Shown piece after piece: positions 8,575 through 14,303 of a stretch of DNA of 14,303 nucleotides. The stretch is from Cytophagales bacterium. GTDB taxonomy: Bacteria > Bacteroidota > Bacteroidia > Cytophagales > Cyclobacteriaceae. The stretch is from positions 1-14,303 of the forward strand of contig DAHVFH010000184.1 of NCBI GenBank assembly GCA_027317105.1. Reading direction: 5' to 3'. The notes under the pieces were generated by a model. The model searched no databases and had not been told where the DNA came from. It saw nothing but the letters and a program-made list of their open reading frames with translations. The translations under genes and the position numbers were made by a program. The first letter of the stretch is position 1; each line of letters begins with the position of its first letter.

Positions 8575-8600
8575 CGGGGGCTTCGGCCCCTGATTTTTTT
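8575..8600 (+). terminator. Rho-independent terminator after the SusF-like gene
   Basis: A seven-base-pair stem (CGGGGGC 8575-8581 with GCCCCTG 8586-8592, one G-T wobble) closes a TTCG tetraloop at 8582-8585, and seven T follow at 8594-8600. It starts 18 bases after the stop codon of the SusF-like gene and ends 33 bases before the amylase ATG. It should end or attenuate the susCDEF transcript. Confidence 0.9.
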
Positions 8601-8633
8601 CTAGTATTCTAACACTTTCTTGAAAATGGGTCT

Positions 8634-11489
8634 ATGAAGTTATCCTTACTTTCTATTCTTTTTTTTGTTTCGAGTTTGGTATTTGCCCAGACGGTAACGC
8701 TGAGCCCTTCCGTTTCCCCAACCTTATTTCATTATAACGATCAGATCACGGTGACTTATGATGTAACAGGGACTTCGTTGGCGAGCTTATCGGCTGCCTG
8801 GATTTGGGTTTGGATACCGGGAAGCACTGCCATTAATGCGCTATATAATGTTACTCCAGCCAGCACGAATACTTCGCTTACCAATAACGCGAAATTCACC
8901 AAGTCGGTGGTTAATGGGAGAACATTGTTTACAATAGTATTTACACCTTCCACTTTTTTCGGCTCAGATATCAGTGCCCAAACACAGATGGGCATGTTGT
9001 TAAAAGGCAACGACTGGCCCAACGGTCAAACGTCAGATTATGTTTCTAATTTTTTGATAGGAAACACTTTTCAAACTTTACTCACCGCACCCTCACAGCA
9101 ACCCTTGTTTGTTATTAATGGCAATTCCGTGCCCGTATCGGCTACTGCCTCCGCGTCTTCTAATTTTTCTTTGGTGATAAATGGTCGGGTGGTTAATTCG
9201 CAAACTGCGGCCACTACCTACACCAATACACTCACCGTGAGCGATTCTGTAAAATTCTATCAGGTTTATCTTGTTGTGACTTCGGGCACCACGATTGATA
9301 CGTTGGCATTTAGTTATCTCATTCCTCAACCCAGCCCTGCCTTGGCACGGCCGATAGGGATTATCGATGGTATTAATTATGATGCGGCTGATCAAACTAA
9401 AGTTACCTTAAGTTTTTGGGCACCGAATAAAACTTCCGTTTATGCTTTTGGTGACTTTACCAATTGGAATGTTACCCCAACTTATTTGATGAACAAGGAC
9501 GGTGAACATTTTTGGGTGCAGGTGACGGGCTTGACAGCAGGAGCAGAATATGCTTTTCAATACTTGGTTAATGATACACTTAAAATTGCAGATCCTTATT
9601 CCGACAAAATCCTCGATACCCAAGATACAGGCATACCGGCCACCACCTATCCCAACTTAAAACCTTTCCCCGCTAAAGCTAAGAACAGTCAGGATTATTA
9701 CAATCGCCTATCCATTATACAAACCGGGCAAACGCCTTATCCGTGGAAGACGTCCAGTTATCAAAAACCGGTGAAAGAAAACCTGGTGATTTATGAATTG
9801 TTGATTCGTGATTTTTTTGATTCTAACAATCGAAATTATCAGAACCTGATTGATACCATTTCGTATTTTAAAAAATTAGGGGTGAGTGCCATTGAGCTGA
9901 TGCCAATCACGGAATTTAACGGAAACGACAGTTGGGGATATAACCCCACCTTCATGTTTGCTCCGGATAAATATTATGGCACGAAAGATAAACTTAAAGA
10001 ATTTATTGATGTGTGCCATGCCAACGGTATTGCGGTAATTATGGATATGGTACTTAACCAACAAGACATTCCGAATTCGTATGCCATGTTGGATTTTGAT
10101 TTTTCGGTTGGCAAACCCAAGGCTTCTAACAAATGGTTTAATGTGAATGCCCCGCATCCCTTTAGCGTATTCAATGATCTCAATCATGAGAGCACCTACA
10201 CCCGTGCTTATGTGGATACTATTCTTTATTACTGGACGAATCAATATAAGATGGACGGATTTCGGTTTGATCTATCAAAAGGTTTTACACAATTTTATTC
10301 CGGTAGCGATGTGAATCTTTGGGGTCAATACGATGCTTCACGTGTAAATAACCTTGAACGGATGATGGATAAACTTTGGAGTTATTCTCCCACCACCTAT
10401 GTAATCCTCGAGCATTTTGCCGTAAACAGTGAGGAAAAAGTGCTAGCCGAATACCGAACAAGTGAAAATCTGGGTGCAATGCTCTGGGAAAATTATAACA
10501 GCCAATACAACCAGGCTACAATGGGGTATGCCAGCGGTTCAGATTTTAGCGGAATCTATTATGGCAACAGTGGTTGGGCTGTTCCCCATTCAGTGGGTTA
10601 CATGGAGAGCCATGATGAAGAAAGGTTGATGTATAACAACGAGACTAATGGAAATGTGCTTGGCGGTTATTCTACGAAAGTTTTAGATACAGCACTAGTG
10701 AGGATGAAAGCAGCCGCGTTAGTTTTTTACACTATACCTGGGCCGAAAATGCTGTGGGAGTTTGGGGAATGGGGATACGATAAATCAATCAATCTTTGCA
10801 CAGATGGGACAATCAATACTAATTGCCGAATATCTGCCAAACCGGTGGAGTGGACGGCTTACCTCACGGATCTTAACCGAAAGGCTTTACACGATCATGT
10901 AGGCGACATGATCCGATTGAAAAAAAGTTATAATGTTTTTACGGCAGGAAGTGCAACAATCCAATCCACTGCAAACTCCCTGGTCAAGCAGATTACTTTG
11001 CAAAATAGTCCCTACACGGCTACCCCAAATGATTCTACGCAAATGAACGTGCAGATAGCGGCAAATTTCGACCTGGTGCCTCAAACGGTATCGATTAGTT
11101 TTCCTCATGCTGGAACCTGGTATGATTATTTTAATAAGGGTGCGGCCATCACTATTCCTTCCGCTGGGCTTTCTTTGACCATGACCCACGGCATGTACAA
11201 GCTTTATACCGATGTGCCCATTAAGGCTCAAGGTGTGATTACCGGTATTGGGCAAACGATGGTAGACCGGGAAGTTTCCATTTACCCTAACCCAACCAAC
11301 GGAAAATTTCAAGTTAAAATAGAAGGCGCAATTGCAACTCTTCAGGCAAGAACAATAGCGGGGGTAGTGGTATCCCCCAATCGAGTTGATGAAACTACCT
11401 GGGATGTAAGTTCATTTGCCCCAGGGCTTTATATCATTGAGATAAATACAGATAAAGGAATTGTTAGAAAAAAGTTAATTAAAAATTGA
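8634..11489 (+). CDS. Secreted GH13 alpha-amylase-family enzyme with CBM48 and T9SS C-terminal sorting domain
   Basis: This 951-residue protein hydrolyses (or possibly transglycosylates) alpha-glucans, presumably outside the cell. Signal peptide 1-18 ends VFA before Q19. Residues 19-235 are beta-rich and I cannot assign them to a family. A CBM48-like module follows at about 237-325 (VTLSFWAPNKTSVYAFGDFT). The GH13 barrel is at about 380-780. Region II is DGFRFD with nucleophile D546; region III is VILEHF with acid/base E593; region IV is MESHDEERL with D661, so the catalytic triad is intact. Region I is DMVLNQ (471-476), where GH13 enzymes normally have NH. KMLWEFGEWGYD (705-716) fits a Bacteroidota GH13 group. 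The C-terminus (about 881-951) is a T9SS type A sorting domain: VSIYPNPTNGKF, FAPGLYII, final KKLIKN. ATG 8634 is the start; ATG 8626 is out of frame. The preceding terminator suggests its own promoter or readthrough, though none is recognisable in the 33-base gap. The exact specificity (amylase or pullulanase-like) is unknown. Confidence 0.93.
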   Translation: MKLSLLSILFFVSSLVFAQTVTLSPSVSPTLFHYNDQITVTYDVTGTSLASLSAAWIWVWIPGSTAINALYNVTPASTNTSLTNNAKFTKSVVNGRTLFTIVFTPSTFFGSDISAQTQMGMLLKGNDWPNGQTSDYVSNFLIGNTFQTLLTAPSQQPLFVINGNSVPVSATASASSNFSLVINGRVVNSQTAATTYTNTLTVSDSVKFYQVYLVVTSGTTIDTLAFSYLIPQPSPALARPIGIIDGINYDAADQTKVTLSFWAPNKTSVYAFGDFTNWNVTPTYLMNKDGEHFWVQVTGLTAGAEYAFQYLVNDTLKIADPYSDKILDTQDTGIPATTYPNLKPFPAKAKNSQDYYNRLSIIQTGQTPYPWKTSSYQKPVKENLVIYELLIRDFFDSNNRNYQNLIDTISYFKKLGVSAIELMPITEFNGNDSWGYNPTFMFAPDKYYGTKDKLKEFIDVCHANGIAVIMDMVLNQQDIPNSYAMLDFDFSVGKPKASNKWFNVNAPHPFSVFNDLNHESTYTRAYVDTILYYWTNQYKMDGFRFDLSKGFTQFYSGSDVNLWGQYDASRVNNLERMMDKLWSYSPTTYVILEHFAVNSEEKVLAEYRTSENLGAMLWENYNSQYNQATMGYASGSDFSGIYYGNSGWAVPHSVGYMESHDEERLMYNNETNGNVLGGYSTKVLDTALVRMKAAALVFYTIPGPKMLWEFGEWGYDKSINLCTDGTINTNCRISAKPVEWTAYLTDLNRKALHDHVGDMIRLKKSYNVFTAGSATIQSTANSLVKQITLQNSPYTATPNDSTQMNVQIAANFDLVPQTVSISFPHAGTWYDYFNKGAAITIPSAGLSLTMTHGMYKLYTDVPIKAQGVITGIGQTMVDREVSIYPNPTNGKFQVKIEGAIATLQARTIAGVVVSPNRVDETTWDVSSFAPGLYIIEINTDKGIVRKKLIKN

Positions 11490-11500
11490 AAAAGAAAACC

Positions 11501-13354
11501 ATGTGTTCACGCTCTTCACGTTTCATTTTTTCTATGGGGCTATTATTATTTTGGATCATTTCTACGGATACCCAAGCTCAGGATTTGAAAGTATATCCTT
11601 CCAATTGGTGGGTGGGCATGAAATGGAATAAGGTGCAACTGCTTATGCATAGCTCAGATGCATCGTTGAATAAAGAAGAGATTTCAATCAAATATCCGGG
11701 GATTACGCTAAACAAAGTAAATGTTTTGGACAACCCAAAATATTTGGCACTTGATATTACGATAGCACCGGATGCCCAACCCGGCATTGTTTCAATTAAT
11801 GTGGGCAAGAATAAGAAATCAATTAGTTGGCCACTCAGCAAAAGAAGAGCCGGTAACGGAAAAGCGTTTGCGCAAGGCTTATCTTCCGCAGATGTGGTTT
11901 ATCTCCTAATGCCAGACCGTTTTAGCAATGGCGATCTTTCCAATGACAAGGTTACCGGCATGCGCGATCAAACCCTCAACCGTGATTCTATTTATCATCG
12001 CCATGGGGGAGATTTACAAGGTATAATCGACCATCTCGATTACCTAAAAGACCTCGGAGTAACTGCCCTTTGGACTACACCCGTTCTTGAAAATGACATG
12101 CCGAATAGAACGGAACATGGTTACGCCATCACCGATCATTATAAAGTGGATCCTCGCTTTGGTGGAAATTCTGCTTATAAAAGACTCAGCGATGAACTGC
12201 ACAAGCGAGGAATGAAATTAGTTCAGGATGCTGTGTATAATCATTCCGGCTTATATCATATTACCGTTCAGGATAAGCCAGAGAAAGATTGGCTTCATGA
12301 ATGGCCCGCTTACACCAACACCAACTACAAGGATGCAGCCCTTATGGATCCTTATGGATCGCTAAAAGACAAGAAGCAAATGTCGGATGGATGGTTTACA
12401 CCGATGATGCCCGATCTTAACCCAAGCAATCCGTATATGGCCAACTATCTTATCCAAAATGCGCTATGGTGTGTGGAAGAATTTGGTGTGGATGCCTGGC
12501 GTATTGATACCTACATCTATTGCGATTTGGATTTCATGAATCGATGTAACAAGGCATTGTTAGACGAGTATCCGAATATTTATATGTTCGGTGAAACCTG
12601 GGTGCAGACGCCTTTGAACCAGGCTTACTTTGTAGAAAATAATTTGAACGTGCCGTGGAAAAGCAATTTGCAGGGAGCGACTGATTTCCAAACGAACTTC
12701 CATGGCATATTCCCCGCACTTAATAAAAAAGGGGGTGGTTTTTCGCAACTTTATTTAACTCTTAGTAATGATTTTGTTTATAAAGATGCTTCTAAAATGG
12801 TGAGCTTCTTAAATAATCATGACACGGACCGGGCACTTTCTCAATTAGGTGATGATGTTTCTAGTTATAAAATGGCGGTGGGTTGGTTGTTGACCACAAG
12901 GGGCATACCACAACTTTATTATGGAGAAGAAATATTGATGAAAGGCAGAACCAGCCCGAAAGACGGATGGGTGAGGCTTGATTTTCCAGGTGGATGGAAA
13001 GGCGATAAAAAAAATGCGTTTACACAAGAAGGATTGACAGGGGAAGAAAAAGCGGTTCAGGCGTATGTAAAAAAACTCGGAAACTTTCGGAAAAATTCTA
13101 CCGCGGTTACCACGGGGAAATTGATGCAATTTATTCCTACCAATAATAGCTATGTGTATTTCCGTTACGATAACCAACAGACCGTTATGTGTGTGGTGAA
13201 CAACAATTCAGTTGAAAAGGAAATTAATATGGATGCTTATTTAGAGCGGACGGCTGGTTTTGTGGGGGGCAAGGATGTGATTACAGGGAAGGTAGAAAAC
13301 CGAAAATTTTTAGCTTCACCTAATTCGATTACTATTTTGGAATTGACAAAATAG
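11501..13354 (+). CDS. susA: GH13 neopullulanase/cyclomaltodextrinase-like enzyme (SusA-like)
   Basis: This protein hydrolyses alpha-glucan oligosaccharides, probably in the periplasm, because it has a signal peptide (hydrophobic FIFSMGLLLFWII, cleavage near TQA-Q) but neither a lipobox nor a T9SS domain. A cyclomaltodextrinase N-terminal domain covers about residues 28-115 (VYPSNWWVGMKWNKVQLL). The GH13 barrel follows with all motifs intact: region I DAVYNH (243-248), region V MPDLN (303-307), region II DAWRID with nucleophile D336, region III FGE with acid E365, and region IV NNHD with D441. A cyclomaltodextrinase-type C-terminal domain ends the protein (about 535-617). MPDLN is a known intermediate form between the neopullulanase MPKLN and oligo-1,6-glucosidase QPDLN signatures. 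I chose ATG 11501 (618 residues), preceded by purine-rich AAAAAGAAAACC. A TTG at 11486 overlapping the previous stop would add MKKKT and cannot be excluded. It is co-transcribed with the upstream amylase. Confidence 0.93.
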   Translation: MCSRSSRFIFSMGLLLFWIISTDTQAQDLKVYPSNWWVGMKWNKVQLLMHSSDASLNKEEISIKYPGITLNKVNVLDNPKYLALDITIAPDAQPGIVSINVGKNKKSISWPLSKRRAGNGKAFAQGLSSADVVYLLMPDRFSNGDLSNDKVTGMRDQTLNRDSIYHRHGGDLQGIIDHLDYLKDLGVTALWTTPVLENDMPNRTEHGYAITDHYKVDPRFGGNSAYKRLSDELHKRGMKLVQDAVYNHSGLYHITVQDKPEKDWLHEWPAYTNTNYKDAALMDPYGSLKDKKQMSDGWFTPMMPDLNPSNPYMANYLIQNALWCVEEFGVDAWRIDTYIYCDLDFMNRCNKALLDEYPNIYMFGETWVQTPLNQAYFVENNLNVPWKSNLQGATDFQTNFHGIFPALNKKGGGFSQLYLTLSNDFVYKDASKMVSFLNNHDTDRALSQLGDDVSSYKMAVGWLLTTRGIPQLYYGEEILMKGRTSPKDGWVRLDFPGGWKGDKKNAFTQEGLTGEEKAVQAYVKKLGNFRKNSTAVTTGKLMQFIPTNNSYVYFRYDNQQTVMCVVNNNSVEKEINMDAYLERTAGFVGGKDVITGKVENRKFLASPNSITILELTK

Positions 13355-13392
13355 TTGAGCGTTGATTATTGCGATTCGCTTGAAATAAATTG

Positions 13393-13434
13393 AGTGACCG
13401 CTACGACAAATCAATGTAACCAGCGCCACTTTTT
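13393..13434 (+). terminator. Possible intrinsic terminator after the neopullulanase-like gene
   Basis: AGTGACCGCT at 13393-13402 can pair with AGCGCCACT at 13422-13430 (four pairs, a small internal loop, four pairs) around a 19-base loop. A T-run follows, overlapping the stop codon of the convergent yggS-like gene. The stem is interrupted and the loop large, so the call is tentative. Confidence 0.4.
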
Positions 13435-14098
13435 ATCGTCCACCAAAAATGGCCGTGCCGATTCTTATCAACGTACTCCCTTCTTCGATGGCGATCTGAT
13501 AATCCTGGCTCATGCCCATGGATAATTCCTTCATCGTGATATTGGCGGGTAATTTCATCTCCCCGATTTTATCAAATAGCAATTTTAAATTTCTGAATTC
13601 CTTTCTCACTTGATCGGAATCGGACGTGAAGGTAGCCATGCCCATCAGGCCGATTATTGCGATGGAATCGAGCTGATTAATTTTTTCGGCTTTTATTAGT
13701 GCTATTACTTCTTCTTCATCAAAACCAAATTTAGTTTCTTCTTTCGCAATGTGGATTTGTAGCAGACAAGGAATGACACGATTTATTTTTTTTCCTTGTT
13801 TATGGATTTCTTCCAGAAGTTTGAAACTATCCACTGCGTGGATCAATGCAACAAAGGGCACTACTTGTTTTACTTTGTTGGATTGCAAATGACCAATCAG
13901 ATGCCATTCAATGTCCTTGGGCAAGGTTGATTGTTTGCCAACAAGTTCCTGGACCTTATTTTCTCCGAAAACCCGCTGACCGGCATCGTAGGCTTCTTTT
14001 ATTTTTTCTATGGGATGCATTTTGCCTACGGCTACCAATTGGCACGATTTAGACGAAAGAAGATTCTGAAAAATGTTTATATTATTTCTGATGTCCAT
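13433..14098 (-). CDS. yggS: YggS/PROSC-family pyridoxal-phosphate-binding homeostasis protein
   Basis: This cytoplasmic protein of 221 residues belongs to the family that binds pyridoxal phosphate without known catalysis and helps balance vitamin B6 and amino-acid pools. It has the single-domain alanine-racemase-like barrel. Visible motifs are LVAVGKMHP (presumed PLP lysine K26), QRVFGENKVQEL, EWHLIGHLQSNK, LLQIHIAKEETKFGF, IIGLMGMAT, and the end LSMGMSQDYQIAIEEGSTLI then IRIGTAIFG. The lysine motif is usually AVSKT, so G for S and M for T are mild deviations. ATG 14098 (MDIRNNINIF) is preferred; a TTG at 14116 would add six residues but is a weaker start. The gene converges on the amylase operon and diverges from the GH3-family gene across 37 bp. 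It looks like a housekeeping gene flanking the starch locus rather than part of it. Confidence 0.94.
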   Translation of the reverse strand: MDIRNNINIFQNLLSSKSCQLVAVGKMHPIEKIKEAYDAGQRVFGENKVQELVGKQSTLPKDIEWHLIGHLQSNKVKQVVPFVALIHAVDSFKLLEEIHKQGKKINRVIPCLLQIHIAKEETKFGFDEEEVIALIKAEKINQLDSIAIIGLMGMATFTSDSDQVRKEFRNLKLLFDKIGEMKLPANITMKELSMGMSQDYQIAIEEGSTLIRIGTAIFGGR

Positions 14099-14135
14099 TG
14101 TATAAATTAGCCACAATTAATGATGATGTAAAGTT

Positions 14136-14303
14136 ATGGCGATCATAGGTACGTTACTAAAAAAAGGCATCAAACTTCGCGAAAACCTTCAGCAGGAATA
14201 CTCTTCTCCTTTTGAGCTACAGAAAGAAGAACTAAAAGAGCTCATGATAACCGCTTGCCAAACAGAGTTTGGTAAATATTACGGCTTTAACGATATTCTT
14301 AGT
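14136..14303 (+). CDS. GH3 auxin-responsive promoter family protein, N-terminal fragment (runs off window)
   Basis: The frame is open from ATG 14136 to the last base, giving 56 codons. The N-terminus reads MAIIGTLLKKGIKLREN, then SPFELQKEELKEL, then TEFGKYYGF. This strongly resembles the start of bacterial GH3-family proteins common in Bacteroidota, which are related to plant acyl-acid-amido synthetases. (GH3 here is the auxin-responsive family, not glycoside hydrolase family 3.) The bacterial role is poorly known. The gene is cut by the window edge, so its adenylation motifs cannot be checked. It is divergent from the yggS-like gene. Confidence 0.75.
   Translation, partial: MAIIGTLLKKGIKLRENLQQEYSSPFELQKEELKELMITACQTEFGKYYGFNDILS

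Noticed and set aside
12341..12360. Perfect 10-base tandem duplication CTTATGGATC
   Set aside because: It keeps the reading frame of an intact GH13 gene and is short enough to be chance. There is no sign of a frameshift around it.
1..14303. CRISPR arrays, tRNA/rRNA genes, insertion sequences, phage or defence genes
   Set aside because: I saw no regularly spaced repeats, no RNA gene signatures, and no transposase, integrase or nuclease motifs. The window is explained by the starch locus and housekeeping flanks.

Overview
The window looks like a chromosomal fragment from a member of the Bacteroidota, probably Cytophagales-like. The reasons are a complete SusC/SusD pair, SusE/SusF-type lipoproteins, a type IX secretion (T9SS) C-terminal sorting domain on an amylase, and a dispersed intergenic repeat of a kind common in this phylum. 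The genus cannot be read from the sequence.

Layout. Bases 2-547 hold the 3' end of an AraC-family regulator of the membrane-anchored type, cut by the window edge. Bases 548-1212 are a long non-coding stretch with three copies (one inverted) of a REP-like repeat, followed by the susC leader. Bases 1213-8556 carry a tight same-strand run: susC-like TonB-dependent transporter, susD-like glycan-binding lipoprotein, a SusE-like lipoprotein, and a SusF-like lipoprotein with three tandem starch-binding-type modules. A clear intrinsic terminator lies at 8575-8600. Bases 8634-13354 hold two GH13 enzymes: a secreted CBM48-GH13-T9SS amylase and a SusA-like neopullulanase/cyclomaltodextrinase that nearly abuts it. 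A weaker terminator candidate follows at 13393-13434. On the minus strand is a YggS-type PLP-binding protein (13433-14098). Diverging from it across 37 bp is the start of a GH3/auxin-responsive-promoter-family protein, cut by the right edge.

How it works together (inference from families). This is a starch/malto-oligosaccharide utilization locus. SusE/F-like and SusD-like lipoproteins would hold starch at the cell surface. The T9SS-exported amylase would cut it outside the cell, SusCD would import the oligosaccharides, and the neopullulanase-like enzyme, which has a signal peptide but no T9SS domain, would break them down in the periplasm. No SusB-like GH97 alpha-glucosidase or lipoprotein SusG is present in the window.

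I found no clearly new system. The points most worth a second look are the inverted repeat cluster, a substituted histidine in conserved region I of the secreted amylase, the terminator separating binding and transport genes from enzyme genes, and two tiny ORFs leading into susC with a 4-base ATGA overlap.
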